A DNA stretch of 64,000 nucleotides from positions 186,001-250,000 of the forward strand of contig NW_027473329.1 of NCBI RefSeq assembly GCF_050947335.1. Reading direction: 5' to 3'. The translations under genes were made by a program, and so were the position numbers. This DNA comes from Megachile rotundata. Its lineage: Eukaryota > Arthropoda > Insecta > Hymenoptera > Megachilidae. Numbering within the stretch: position 1 is the first letter of the stretch; every line of letters starts with the position of its first letter. This document shows positions 1 to 12,397 of this stretch, piece by piece. A model generated the notes under the pieces. That model was not told the DNA's origin. It worked only from the letters and a program-made list of their open reading frames with translations, and did no database searches.

Positions 1-280
1 TGATTGTGTGATTGTGCTTGTGTGATTGTGTTTGTGTGATTGTGATTGTGTGATTGTGATTGTGTGATTGCGATTGTGTGATTGTGATTGTGTGATTGTG
101 ATTGTGTGATTGTGATTGTGTGATTGTGATTGTGTGATTGTGATTGTGTGATTGTGATTGTGTGATTCTGATTGTGTGATTGTGATTGTGTGATTGTGAT
201 TGTGTGATTGTGATTGTGTGATTGTGATTGTGTGATTGTGACTGTGTGGTTGTGATTGTGTGATTGTGATTGTGTGATTG
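1..280. repeat. 14-mer run with variants, cut by window start
   Basis: Alternating 8+6 words with single-base variants: GCTTG near 16, GTTTG near 30, GCGATTG near 70, GATTCTG near 174 and GACTGTGTGG near 239. A closely similar run with the same ordered variants recurs at about 15.54-15.80 kb, so this is the end of a higher-order block whose start lies outside the window. Confidence 0.9.
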
Positions 281-820
281 TGTGATTGTGTGATGGAGAG
301 ATTGTGTGATTGTGTGAATGTGTGATTGTGTGATCGTGTGATTGTGTGATCGTGTGATCGTGTGATCGTGTGATTGTGTGATTGTGTGATTGTGTGATTG
401 TGTGATTGCGTGATTGTGTGATTGTGTGATTGTGTGATTGTGTGATTGTGTGGTTGCGTGATTGCGTGAATGTGTGATTGTGTGATTGTGTGATTGTGTG
501 ATTGTGTGATTGTGTGATTGTGTGATTGTGTGATTGTGTGATTGTGTGATTGTGTGATTGTGTGATTGTGTGATTGTGTGATTGTGTGATTGTGTGATTG
601 TGTGATTGTGTGGTTGCGTGATTGCGTGATTGTGTGATTGTGTGATTGCGTGATTGTGTGATTGTGTGATTGTGTGATTGTGTGATTGTGTGATTGTGTG
701 ACTGTGTGATTGTGTGATTGTGTGATTGTGTGATTGTGTAATTGTGATTGTGCGATTGTGATTGTGTGATTGTGTGATTGTGTGATTGTGTGATTGTGTG
801 ATTGTGTGATTGTGTGATTG
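281..820. repeat. 8-mer block, module M1 copy 1 (GATGGAGAG type)
   Basis: This is an 8-mer run opening with GATGGAGAG at 292. It continues with GAATG, a GATCG cluster at 332-370, two GGTTGCG words and a GTAATTGTGATTGTGCG word near 737. The same ordered set follows GATGGAGAG at 9476, 11421 and 15813. The order of variants, not the basic word, shows these to be copies of one module. Confidence 0.85.
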
Positions 821-1255
821 TGATTGTGTGATTGTGATTGTGTGATTGAGATTGTGTGATTGTGATTGTGTGATTGTGATTGTGTGATTGTGATTGTGTG
901 ATTGTGATTGTGTGATTGTGATTGTGTGATTGTGATTGTGTGATTGTGATTGTGTGATTGTGTTTGTGTGATTGTGATTGTGTGATTGTGATTGTGTGAT
1001 TGTGATTGTGTGATTGTGATTGTGTGATTGTGATTGTGTGATTGTGATTGTGTGATTGTGATTGTGTGATTGTGATTGTGTGATTGTGATTGTGTGATTG
1101 TGATTGTGTGATTGTGATTGTGTGATTGTGATTGTGTGATTGTGATTGTGTGATTGTGATTGTGTGATTGTGATTGTGTGATTCTGATTGTGTGATTGTG
1201 ATTGTGTGATTGTGATTGTGTGATTGTGATTGTGTGATTGTGACTGTGTGGTTGT
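821..1255. repeat. 14-mer run following M1 copy 1
   Basis: This 8+6 run contains a GAGATTG variant near 847, a GTTTG variant at 962 and a GATTCTG variant at 1180. The GTTTG variant recurs at 12091 (offset 11129), the same offset as GATGGAGAG 292/11421. GATTCTG recurs at 12337 (offset 11157). The difference is 28 bp, exactly two 14-mers. The run therefore belongs to the duplicated M1 block and gained or lost whole units. Confidence 0.85.
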
Positions 1256-2867
1256 GTGAGTGTGTGATTGTGTAATTGAGTGATTGTGTGCTTGTGTGAT
1301 TGTGTGGTTGTGAGATTGTGTGATTGTGCGATTGTGATTGTGTGATTGTGTGATTGCGTGATTGTGTGATTGTGTGATTGTGTGATTGTGTGATTGTGTG
1401 ATGGTGTGATTGTGTGATTGTGTGAATGTGTGATTGCGTGATTGCGTGATCGTGTGATTGTGAGATCGTGTGATCGTGTGATCGTGTGATTGTGTGATTG
1501 TGCGATTTTGTGATTGCGTGATTGTGTGATTGTGTTATTGTGTGAGGGTGTGATTGTGTGATTGAGTGATTGTGTGCTTGTGTGATTATGTGGTTGTGTG
1601 ATTGTGTGATTAGGTGATTGTGTGATTGTGTGATTGTGTGATTGTGTGATTGTGTGATTGTGTGATTGTGTGATTGTGTGATTGTGTGATTAGGTGATTG
1701 TGTGATTGTGTGATTGTGCGATTGCGTGATTGTGTGATTGCGTGACTGTGTGATTGTGTGATTGTGTGATTGTGTGATTGTGTGATTGTGTGATTGTGTG
1801 ATTGTGTGATTGTGTGATTGTGTGATTGTGTGATTGTCTGATTGTGTAATTGTGATTGTGCGATTGTGATTGTGTGATTGTGTGATTGTGTGATTGTGTG
1901 ATTGTGTGATTGTGTGATTGTGTGATTGTGTGCTTGTGTGATTGTGTGATTGTGTGATTGTGTGACTGTGTGATTGTGTGATTGTGTGATTGTGTGATTG
2001 TGTAATTGTGTGATTGTGTGATTGTGTGATTGTGTGATTGTGTGATTGTGTGATTGTGTGATTGTGTGATTGTGGGATTGTGTGATTGTGTGATTGTGAC
2101 TGTGTGATTGTGTGAGTGTGTGATTGTGTGATTGAGTGATTGAGTGGTTCTGTGGTTGTGTGATTGTGTGATTGTGTGATTGTGTGATTGTGTGATTGTG
2201 TGATTGTGTGATTGTGGGATTGTGTAATTGTGATTGTGCGATTGTGATTGTGTGATTGTGTGATTGTGTGATTGTGTGATTGTGTGGTTGCGTGATTGCG
2301 TGATTGTGTGATTGTGTGATTGCGTGATTGTGTGATTGTGTGATTGTGTGATTGTGTGATTGTGTGATTGTGTGATTGTGTGATTGTGTGATTGTGTGAT
2401 TGTGTGATTGTGTGATTGTGTGATTGTGTGATTGTGTGATTGTGTGATTGAGTGATTGTGTGATTGTGTGATTGTGTGGTTGTGAGATTGTGTGATTGTG
2501 TGATTAGGTGATTGTGTGATTGTGTGATTGTGTGATTGCGTGATTGTGTGATTGCGTGACTGTGTGATTGTGTGATTGTGTGATTGTGTGATTGTGTGAT
2601 TGTGTGATTGTGTGATTGTGTGATTGTGTGATTGTCTGATTGTGTAATTGTGATTGTGCGATTGTGATTGTGTGATTGTGTGATTGTGTGATTGTGTGGT
2701 TGTGTGATTGTGTGATTGTGTGATTGTGTGATTGTGTGATTGTGTGATTGTGTGATTGTGTGATTGTGTGACTGTGTGATTGTGTGATTGTGTGATTGTG
2801 TGATTGTGTAATTGTGATTGTGCGATTGTGATTGTGTGATTGTGTGATTGTGTGATTGTGTGATTGT
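1256..2867. repeat. 8-mer block with region A variant words
   Basis: Mostly 8-mers. Variant words include GATTAGGTG at 1608 and 1688, GAGGGTG near 1543, a GATCG cluster near 1448-1490, and GACTG followed by GAGTGGTTCTGTGG at about 2099-2157. GTAATTGTGATTGTGCG words lie near 1847, 2224, 2645 and 2813. The segment from about 2090 onward recurs at about 13.15 kb and in part at about 17.28 kb. No gene-like sequence is visible. Confidence 0.85.
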
Positions 2868-3432
2868 GTGATTGTGATTGTGTGATTGTGATTGTGTGAT
2901 TGAGATTGTGTGATTGTGATTGTGTGATTGTGATTGTGTGATTGTGATTGTGTGATTGTGATTGTGTGATTGTGATTGTGTGATTGTGATTGTGTGATTG
3001 TGATTGTGTGATTGTGATTGTGTGATTGTGATTGTGTGATTGTGATTGTGTGATTGTGATTGTGTGATTGTGATTGTGTGATTGTGACTGTGTGATTGTG
3101 TGAGTGTATGATAGTGTAATTGAGTGATTGTGTGCGTGTGTGATTGTGATTGTGTGATTGTGATTGTGTGATTGTGATTGTGTGATTGTGATTGTGTGAT
3201 TGTGATGGTGTGATTGTGATTGTGTGATTGTGATTGTGTGATTGTGATTGTGTGATTGTGTGATTGTGATTGTGTGATTGTGATTGTGTGATTGTGATTG
3301 TGTGATTGTGATTGTGTGATTGTGATTATGAGATTGTGAGTGTGTGATTGTGGTTGTGTGATTGTGGTTGTGTGATTGTGATTGTGTGATTGTGATTGTG
3401 TGATTGTGATTGTGTGATTGTGATTGTGTGAT
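2868..3432. repeat. Two 14-mer runs joined by a GTATGATAG linker
   Basis: Two 8+6 runs (about 2868-3103 and 3136-3432) flank a short linker with the unusual word TATGATAG at 3107. The linker recurs once more in the window, at 14080 (offset 10973), in the same setting. It is one of the best anchors for the 10.97-kb duplication in region A. Confidence 0.85.
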
Positions 3433-4557
3433 TGTGTGATTGTGTGATTGTGTGATTGTGTGATTGGGTGATGGTGTGATTGTGCGATTGTGTGATTGTG
3501 TGATTGTGTGATTGTGTGATTGTGTGATTGTGTGATTGTATGATTGTGTGATTGTGTGATTGTGTGATTGTGTGATTGTGTGATTGTGTGATTGTGTGAT
3601 TGTGTGATTGTGTGAGTGTGTGATTGTGTAATTGAGTGATTGTGTGCATGTGTGATTGTGTGATTAGGTGATTGTGTGATTGTGTGATTGTGTGATTGTG
3701 TGATCGTGTGATTGTGTGATTGTGTGATTGTGTGGTTGTGTGACCGTGATTGTGTGACCGTGATTGTGTGACCGTGTTTGTGTGACCGTGATTGTGTGAC
3801 CGTGATAGTGTGACCGTGAATGTGTGACTGCGTGATTCTGATTGCGTGATTGTGATTGCGTGATTGTGTGATTGTGTGATTGTGTGATTGTGTGATGGAG
3901 AGATTGTGTGATTGTGTGAATGTGTGATTGTGTGATCGTGTGATTGTGTGATCGTGTGATCGTGTGATTGCGTGATTGTGTGATTGTGTGATTGTGTGAT
4001 TGTGTGATTGTGTGATTGTGTGATTGTGTGATTGTGTGGTTGCGTGATTGCGTGATTGTGTGATTGTGTGATTGTGTGATTGTGTGATTGTGTGATTGTG
4101 TGATTAGGTGATTGTGTGATTGTGTGATTGTGTGATTGCGTGATTGTGTGATTGCGTGACTGTGTGATTGTGTGATTGTGTGATTGTGTGATTGTGTGAT
4201 TGTGTGATTGTGTGATTGTGTGATTGTGTGATTGTCTGATTGTGTAATTGTGATTGTGCGATTGTGATTGTGTGATTGTGTGATTGTGTGATTGTGTGGT
4301 TGTGTGATTGTGTGATTGTGTGATTGTGTGATTGTGTGATTGTGTGATTGTGTGATTGTGTGATTGTGTGACTGTGTGATTGTGTGATTGTGTGATTGTG
4401 TGATTGTGTAATTGTGATTGTGCGATTGTGATTGTGTGATTGTGTGATTGTGTGATTGTGTGATTGTGTGATTGTGTGATTGTGTGATTGTGTGATTGTG
4501 TGATCGTGTGATTGTGTGATTGTGTGATTGTGTGATTGTGTGATTGTGTGATTGTGT
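3433..4557. repeat. 8-mer block with GACCG cluster and GATGGAGAG
   Basis: This 8-mer block holds a GTGCATGTG word at 3645-3653, a run of 14-bp-spaced GACCG words at about 3742-3820 ending in GACCGTGATAG, then GATGGAGAG at 3894. The matching block is at about 14.40-15.46 kb: GATGGAGAG at 14853 sits at offset 10959 rather than 10973, because that copy has one 14-mer fewer in its GACCG run. The CAT at 3647-3649 is the only reason a minus-strand reading frame appears to begin here. Confidence 0.85.
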
Positions 4558-4738
4558 GATTGTGATTGTGTGATTGTGATTGTGTGATTGTGATTCTGTG
4601 ATTGTGATTGTGTGATTGTGATTGTGTGATTGTGCTTGTGTGATTGTGATTGTGTGATTGTGATTGTGTGATTCTGATTGTGTGATTGTGATTGTGTGAT
4701 TGTGATTGTGTGATTGTGATTGTGTGATTGTGACTGTG
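4558..4738. repeat. 14-mer run (island-type lead block)
   Basis: A short 8+6 run with GATTCTGTG near 4593, a GCTTG variant near 4632 and GATTCTG near 4672. This ordered set also opens the blocks at 26875 and 55155. It marks the start of a module of roughly 1.7-2 kb that exists three times in the window. Confidence 0.8.
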
Positions 4739-6588
4739 TGGTTGTGTGAGTGTGTGATTGTGTAATTGAGTGATTGTGTGCTTGTGTGATTGTGTGGTTG
4801 TGAGATTGTGTGATTGTGCGATTGTGATTGTGTGATTGTGTGATTGTGTGATTGTGTGATTGTGAGGTTGTGTGATTCCGTGCTTGTGTGATTGTGTGAT
4901 TGTGATTGTGTGATTGTGTGATTGTGTGATTGTGTGATTGTGTGATTGTGTGGTTGTGTGACCGTGATTGTGTGACCGTGATTGTGTGATCGTGATTGTG
5001 TGATCGTGTCAGTGTGACCGTGAATGTGTGATTGCGTGATTGTGATTGCGTGATTGCGATTGCGTGATTGTGATTGCGTGATTGTGTGATTGTGTGATTG
5101 TGTGATTGTGTGATTGTGTGATTGTGTGATTGTGTGATGGTGTGATTGTGTGATTGTGTGAATTTGTGATTGCGTGATTGCGTGATCGTGTGATTGTGTG
5201 ATCGTGTGATCGTGTGATCGTGTGATTGTGTGATTGTGTGATTTTGTGATTGTGTGATTGTGTGATTGTGTTATTGTGTGAGGGTGTGATTGTGTGATTG
5301 AGTGATTGTGTGCTTGTGTGATTATGTGGTTGTGTGATTGTGTGATTAGGTGATTGTGTGATTGTGTGATTGTGTGGTTGTGTGATTGTGTGATTGTGTG
5401 ATTGTGTGATTGTGTGATTGTGTGATTGTGTGATTGTGTGATGGTGTGATTGTGTGATTGTGTGATTGTGTGATTGTGTGGTTGCGTGATTGCGTGATTG
5501 TGTGATTGTGTGATTGTGTGATTGTGTGATTGTGTGATTGTGTGATTGTGTGATTGTGTGATTGTGTGATTGTGTGATTGTGTGATTGTGTGATTGTGTG
5601 ATTGAGTGATTGTGTGATTGTGTGATTGTGTGGTTGTGAGATTGTGTGATTGTGTGATTAGGTGATTGTGTGATTGTGTGATTGTGTGATTGCGTGATTG
5701 TGTGATTGCGTGACTGTGTGATTGTGTGATTGTGTGATTGTGTGATTGTGTGATTGTGTGATTGTGTGATTGTGTGATTGTGTGATTGTGTGATTGTGTG
5801 ATTGTCTGATTGTGTAATTGTGATTGTGCGATTGTGATTGTGTGATTGTGTGATTGTGTGATTGTGTGATTGTGTGATTGTGTGGTTGTGTGACCGTGAT
5901 TGTGTGACCGTGATTGTGTGATCGTGATTGTGTGATCGTGTCAGTGTGACCGTGAATGTGTGATTGCGTGATTGTGATTGCGTGATTGCGATTGCGTGAT
6001 TGTGATTGCGTGATTGTGTGATTGTGTGATTGTGTGATTGTGTGATTGTGTGATGGTGTGATTGTGTGATTGTGTGAATGTGTGATTGCGTAATTGTGTG
6101 ATTGTGTGATTGTGTGATTGTGTGATTGTGTGATTGTGTGATGGTGTGATTGTGTGATTGTGTGATTGTGTAATTGTGATTGTGCGATTGTGATTGTTTG
6201 ATTGTGTGATTGTGTGATTGTGTGATTGTGTGATTTTGTGATTGTGTGATTGTGTGATTGTGTGATTGTGTGATTGTGTGATTGTGTGATTGTGTGATTG
6301 TGTGATTGTGTGATTGTGTGATTGTGTGATTGTGTGATTGTGTGATTGTGTGATTGTGGGATTGTGTGATTGTGTGATTGTGACTGTGTGATTGTGTGAG
6401 TGTGTGATTGTGTGATTGAGTGATTGAGTGGTTCTGTGGTTGTGTGATTGTGTGATTGTGTGATTGTGTGATCGTGTGATTGTGTGATTGTGGGATTGTG
6501 TAATTGTGATTGTGCGATTGTGATTGTGTGATTGTGTGATTGTGTGATTGTGTAATTGTGAGATTGTGTGATTGTGTGCTTGTGTGAT
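4739..6588. repeat. 8-mer block with GATTCCG and GTCAGTG words
   Basis: Diagnostic words are GAGGTTG at 4864, GATTCCGTGCTTG near 4876, and GATCGTGTCAGTG at 5002 and again at 5934, each preceded by two GACCG words. A GATCG cluster lies near 5188-5222 and GAGGG near 5281. The GATTCCG segment recurs near 27190 and 55470. GATCGTGTCAGTG occurs at only five places (5002, 5934, 12459, 27329, 55600), which makes it a strong block marker. Confidence 0.85.
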
Positions 6589-6925
6589 TGTGTGATTGTG
6601 ATTGTGTGATTGTGATTGTGTGATTGTGATTGTGTGATTGTGATTGTGTGATTGTGATTGTATGATTGTGGTTGTGTGATTGTGTGATTGTGTGATTGTG
6701 TGATTGTGTGATTGTGTGGTTGTGAGATTGTGTGATTGTGTGATTAGGTGATTGTGTGATTGTGTGATTGTGTGATTGCGTGATTGTGTGATTGCGTGAC
6801 TGTGTGATTGTGTGATTGTGTGATTGTGTGATTGTGTGATTGTGTGATTGTGTGATTGTGTGATTGTGTGATTGTGTGATTGAGTGATTGAGTGATTGAG
6901 TGCTTGTGTGATTGTGTGATTGTGT
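6589..6925. repeat. Short 14-mer run and 8-mer lead-in to the long perfect run
   Basis: A brief 8+6 stretch (about 6589-6680) is followed by 8-mers with GGTTGTGAG, GATTAGGTG near 6743, GCGTGACTG near 6793 and a GAGTGATTGAGTG string at about 6879-6902 ending in GCTTG. The same GAGTGATTGAGTGCTTG lead-in precedes the other perfect 14-mer run at 63394. Confidence 0.8.
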
Positions 6926-9459
6926 GATTGTGATTGTGTGATTGTGATTGTGTGATTGTGATTGTGTGATTGTGATTGTGTGATTGTGATTGTGTGATTG
7001 TGATTGTGTGATTGTGATTGTGTGATTGTGATTGTGTGATTGTGATTGTGTGATTGTGATTGTGTGATTGTGATTGTGTGATTGTGATTGTGTGATTGTG
7101 ATTGTGTGATTGTGATTGTGTGATTGTGATTGTGTGATTGTGATTGTGTGATTGTGATTGTGTGATTGTGATTGTGTGATTGTGATTGTGTGATTGTGAT
7201 TGTGTGATTGTGATTGTGTGATTGTGATTGTGTGATTGTGATTGTGTGATTGTGATTGTGTGATTGTGATTGTGTGATTGTGATTGTGTGATTGTGATTG
7301 TGTGATTGTGATTGTGTGATTGTGATTGTGTGATTGTGATTGTGTGATTGTGATTGTGTGATTGTGATTGTGTGATTGTGATTGTGTGATTGTGATTGTG
7401 TGATTGTGATTGTGTGATTGTGATTGTGTGATTGTGATTGTGTGATTGTGATTGTGTGATTGTGATTGTGTGATTGTGATTGTGTGATTGTGATTGTGTG
7501 ATTGTGATTGTGTGATTGTGATTGTGTGATTGTGATTGTGTGATTGTGATTGTGTGATTGTGATTGTGTGATTGTGATTGTGTGATTGTGATTGTGTGAT
7601 TGTGATTGTGTGATTGTGATTGTGTGATTGTGATTGTGTGATTGTGATTGTGTGATTGTGATTGTGTGATTGTGATTGTGTGATTGTGATTGTGTGATTG
7701 TGATTGTGTGATTGTGATTGTGTGATTGTGATTGTGTGATTGTGATTGTGTGATTGTGATTGTGTGATTGTGATTGTGTGATTGTGATTGTGTGATTGTG
7801 ATTGTGTGATTGTGATTGTGTGATTGTGATTGTGTGATTGTGATTGTGTGATTGTGATTGTGTGATTGTGATTGTGTGATTGTGATTGTGTGATTGTGAT
7901 TGTGTGATTGTGATTGTGTGATTGTGATTGTGTGATTGTGATTGTGTGATTGTGATTGTGTGATTGTGATTGTGTGATTGTGATTGTGTGATTGTGATTG
8001 TGTGATTGTGATTGTGTGATTGTGATTGTGTGATTGTGATTGTGTGATTGTGATTGTGTGATTGTGATTGTGTGATTGTGATTGTGTGATTGTGATTGTG
8101 TGATTGTGATTGTGTGATTGTGATTGTGTGATTGTGATTGTGTGATTGTGATTGTGTGATTGTGATTGTGTGATTGTGATTGTGTGATTGTGATTGTGTG
8201 ATTGTGATTGTGTGATTGTGATTGTGTGATTGTGATTGTGTGATTGTGATTGTGTGATTGTGATTGTGTGATTGTGATTGTGTGATTGTGATTGTGTGAT
8301 TGTGATTGTGTGATTGTGATTGTGTGATTGTGATTGTGTGATTGTGATTGTGTGATTGTGATTGTGTGATTGTGATTGTGTGATTGTGATTGTGTGATTG
8401 TGATTGTGTGATTGTGATTGTGTGATTGTGATTGTGTGATTGTGATTGTGTGATTGTGATTGTGTGATTGTGATTGTGTGATTGTGATTGTGTGATTGTG
8501 ATTGTGTGATTGTGATTGTGTGATTGTGATTGTGTGATTGTGATTGTGTGATTGTGATTGTGTGATTGTGATTGTGTGATTGTGATTGTGTGATTGTGAT
8601 TGTGTGATTGTGATTGTGTGATTGTGATTGTGTGATTGTGATTGTGTGATTGTGATTGTGTGATTGTGATTGTGTGATTGTGATTGTGTGATTGTGATTG
8701 TGTGATTGTGATTGTGTGATTGTGATTGTGTGATTGTGATTGTGTGATTGTGATTGTGTGATTGTGATTGTGTGATTGTGATTGTGTGATTGTGATTGTG
8801 TGATTGTGATTGTGTGATTGTGATTGTGTGATTGTGATTGTGTGATTGTGATTGTGTGATTGTGATTGTGTGATTGTGATTGTGTGATTGTGATTGTGTG
8901 ATTGTGATTGTGTGATTGTGATTGTGTGATTGTGATTGTGTGATTGTGATTGTGTGATTGTGATTGTGTGATTGTGATTGTGTGATTGTGATTGTGTGAT
9001 TGTGATTGTGTGATTGTGATTGTGTGATTGTGATTGTGTGATTGTGATTGTGTGATTGTGATTGTGTGATTGTGATTGTGTGATTGTGATTGTGTGATTG
9101 TGATTGTGTGATTGTGATTGTGTGATTGTGATTGTGTGATTGTGATTGTGTGATTGTGATTGTGTGATTGTGATTGTGTGATTGTGATTGTGTGATTGTG
9201 ATTGTGTGATTGTGATTGTGTGATTGTGATTGTGTGATTGTGATTGTGTGATTGTGATTGTGTGATTGTGATTGTGTGATTGTGATTGTGTGATTGTGAT
9301 TGTGTGATTGTGATTGTGTGATTGTGATTGTGTGATTGTGATTGTGTGATTGTGATTGTGTGATTGTGATTGTGTGATTGTGATTGTGTGATTGTGATTG
9401 TGTGATTGTGATTGTGTGATTGTGATTGTGTGATTGTGATTGTGTGATTGTGATTGTGT
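6926..9459. repeat. Perfect 14-mer array, 181 copies
   Basis: The unit GATTGTGATTGTGT repeats every 14 bp, and I see no substitution or indel over 2534 bp. Because 7 printed lines (420 bp) equal exactly 30 units, lines 420 bp apart should be identical, and they are (for example 6961, 7381, 7801, 8221, 8641, 9061). There is no C on the + strand. All three minus-strand frames are free of stops, which explains the very long open frame here. Such homogeneity suggests recent expansion. Confidence 0.93.
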
Positions 9460-9991
9460 GATTGTGTGATTGTGTGATGGAGAGATTGTGTGATTGTGTG
9501 AATGTGTGATTGTGTGATCGTGTGATTGTGTGATCGTGTGATCGTGTGATCGTGTGATTGTGTGATTGTGTGATTGTGTGATTGTGTGATTGCGTGATTG
9601 TGTGATTGTGTGATTGTGTGATTGTGTGATTGTGTGGTTGCGTGATTGCGTGAATGTGTGATTGTGTGATTGTGTGATTGTGTGATTGTGTGATTGTGTG
9701 ATTGTGTGATTGTGTGATTGTGTGATTGTGTGATTGTGTGATTGTGTGATTGTGTGATTGTGTGATTGTGTGATTGTGTGATTGCGTGATTGCGTGATTG
9801 TGTGATTGTGTGATTGCGTGATTGTGTGATTGTGTGATTGTGTGATTGTGTGATTGTGTGATTGTGTGACTGTGTGATTGTGTGATTGTGTGATTGTGTG
9901 ATTGTGTAATTCTGATTGTGCGATTGTGATTGTGTGATTGTGTGATTGTGTGATTGTGTGATTGTGTGATTGTGTGATTGTGTGATTGTGT
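9460..9991. repeat. Module M1 copy 2 (GATGGAGAG type)
   Basis: GATGGAGAG at 9476, then GAATG, GATCG cluster, GGTTGCG, GATTGCG and GACTG words in the same order as at 292 and 11421. It ends with a GTAATTCTGATTGTGCG word near 9906, which carries a private G-to-C difference from the usual GTAATTGTG form. It lies between two long 14-mer runs. Confidence 0.87.
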
Positions 9992-11407
9992 GATTGTGAT
10001 TGTGTGATTGTGATTGTGTGATTGAGATTGTGTGATTGTGATTGTGTGATTGTGATTGTGTGATTGTGATTGTGTGATTGTGATTGTGTGATTGTGATTG
10101 TGTGATTGTGATTGTGTGATTGTGATTGTGTGATTGTGATTGTGTGATTGTGATTGTGTGATTGTGATTGTGTGATTGTGATTGTGTGATTGTGATTGTG
10201 TGATTGTGATTGTGTGATTGTGATTGTGTGATTGTGATTGTGTGATTGTGATTGTGTGATTGTGATTGTGTGATTGTGATTGTGTGATTGTGATTGTGTG
10301 ATTGTGATTGTGTGATTGTGATTGTGTGATTGTGATTGTGTGATTGTGATTGTGTGATTGTGATTGTGTGATTGTGATTGTGTGATTGTGATTGTGTGAT
10401 TGTGATTGTGTGATTGTGATTGTGTGATTGTGATTGTGTGATTGTGATTGTGTGATTGTGATTGTGTGATTGTGATTGTGTGATTGTGATTGTGTGATTG
10501 TGATTGTGTGATTGTGATTGTGTGATTGTGATTGTGTGATTGTGATTGTGTGATTGTGATTGTGTGATTGTGATTGTGTGATTGTGATTGTGTGATTGTG
10601 ATTGTGTGATTGTGATTGTGTGATTGTGATTGTGTGATTGTGATTGTGTGATTGTGATTGTGTGATTGTGATTGTGTGATTGTGATTGTGTGATTGTGAT
10701 TGTGTGATTGTGATTGTGTGATTGTGATTGTGTGATTGTGATTGTGTGATTGTGATTGTGTGATTGTGATTGTGTGATTGTGATGTGTGATTGTGATTGT
10801 GTGATTGTGATTGTGTGATTGTGATTGTGTGATTGTGATTGTGTGATTGTGATTGTGTGATTGTGATTGTGTGATTGTGATTGTGTGATTGTGATTGTGT
10901 GATTGTGATTGTGTGATTGTGATTGTGTGATTGTGATTGTGTGATTGTGATTGTGTGATTGTGATTGTGTGATTGTGATTGTGTGATTGTGATTGTGTGA
11001 TTGTGATTGTGTGATTGTGATTGTGTGATTGTGATTGTGTGATTGTGATTGTGTGATTGTGATTGTGTGATTGTGATTGTGTGATTGTGATTGTGTGATT
11101 GTGATTGTGTGATTGTGATTGTGTGATTGTGATTGTGTGATTGTGATTGTGTGATTGTGATTGTGTGATTGTGATTGTGTGATTGTGATTGTGTGATTGT
11201 GATTGTGTGATTGTGATTGTGTGATTGTGATTGTGTGATTGTGATTGTGTGATTGTGATTGTGTGATTGTGATTGTGTGATTGTGATTGTGTGATTGTGA
11301 TTGTGTGATTGTGATTGTGTGACTGTGATTGTGTGATTGTGATTGTGTGATTGTGATTGTGTGATTGTGATTGTGTGATTGTGATTGTGTGATTGTGATT
11401 GTGTGAT
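9992..11407. repeat. Long 14-mer run with one 1-bp deletion
   Basis: About 1.4 kb of 8+6 units. It starts with a GAGATTG variant near 10023, as in other M1 blocks. A single T is missing at about 10784 (GTGATGTGTG instead of GTGATTGTGTG), and one substitution makes GACTGTG at 11321. Otherwise it is uniform. Its length is more than three times that of the equivalent runs after M1 copies 1 and 3, so this run expanded locally. Confidence 0.9.
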
Positions 11408-12397
11408 TGTGTGATTGTGTGATGGAGAGATTGTGTGATTGTGTGAATGTGTGATTGTGTGATCGTGTGATTGTGTGATCGTGTGATCGTGTGATCGTGT
11501 GATTGTGTGATTGTGTGATTGTGTGATTGTGTGATTGCGTGATTGTGTGATTGTGTGATTGTGTGATTGTGTGATTGTGTGGTTGCGTGATTGCGTGAAT
11601 GTGTGATTGTGTGATTGTGTGATTGTGTGATTGTGTGATTGTGTGATTGTGTGATTGTGTGATTGTGTGATTGTGTGATTGTGTGATTGTGTGATTGTGT
11701 GATTGTGTGATTGTGTGATTGTGTGATTGTGTGATTGTGTGGTTGCGTGATTGCGTGATTGTGTGATTGTGTGATTGCGTGATTGTGTGATTGTGTGATT
11801 GTGTGATTGTGTGATTGTGTGATTGTGTGACTGTGTGATTGTGTGATTGTGTGATTGTGTGATTGTGTAATTGTGATTGTGCGATTGTGATTGTGTGATT
11901 GTGTGATTGTGTGATTGTGTGATTGTGTGATTGTGTGATTGTGTGATTGTGATTGTGTGATTGTGATAGTGTGATTGAGATTGTGTGATTGTGATTGTGT
12001 GATTGTGATTGTGTGATTGTGATTGTGTGATTGTGATTGTGTGATTGTGATTGTGTGATTGTGATTGTGTGATTGTGATTGTGTGATTGTGTTTGTGTGA
12101 TTGTGATTGTGTGATTGTGATTGTGTGATTGTGATTGTGTGATTGTGATTGTGTGATTGTGATTGTGTGATTGTGATTGTGTGATTGTGATTGTGTGATT
12201 GTGATTGTGTAATTGTGATTGTGTGATTGTGATTGTGTGATTGTGATTGTGTGATTGTGATTGTGTGATTGTGATTGTGTGATTGTGATTGTGTGATTGT
12301 GATTGTGTGATTGTGATTGTGTGATTGTGATTGTGTGATTCTGATTGTGTGATTGTGATTGTGTGATTGTGATTGTGTGATTGTGATTGTGTGATTG
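11408..12397. repeat. Module M1 copy 3 and its 14-mer run
   Basis: GATGGAGAG at 11421 lies 1945 bp after copy 2 and is followed by the same ordered words. The 14-mer run (about 11949-12397) has GATAG at 11965, GTTTG at 12091, GTAATTG near 12209 and GATTCTG at 12337. GTTTG matches 962 at the same offset (11129) as GATGGAGAG, so this is the closest relative of M1 copy 1. Confidence 0.87.

Noticed and set aside
292..300. GGAG in GATGGAGAG as a ribosome-binding site
   Set aside because: It is a repeated variant word (seven copies) with no open frame downstream on the + strand, where every frame is closed by TGA.
6926..9459. Telomeric repeat
   Set aside because: The T/G-rich strand recalls telomeres, but the unit lacks the G-runs typical of telomeric repeats and matches no telomere motif I know. 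The variant-rich higher-order structure is that of an internal satellite.
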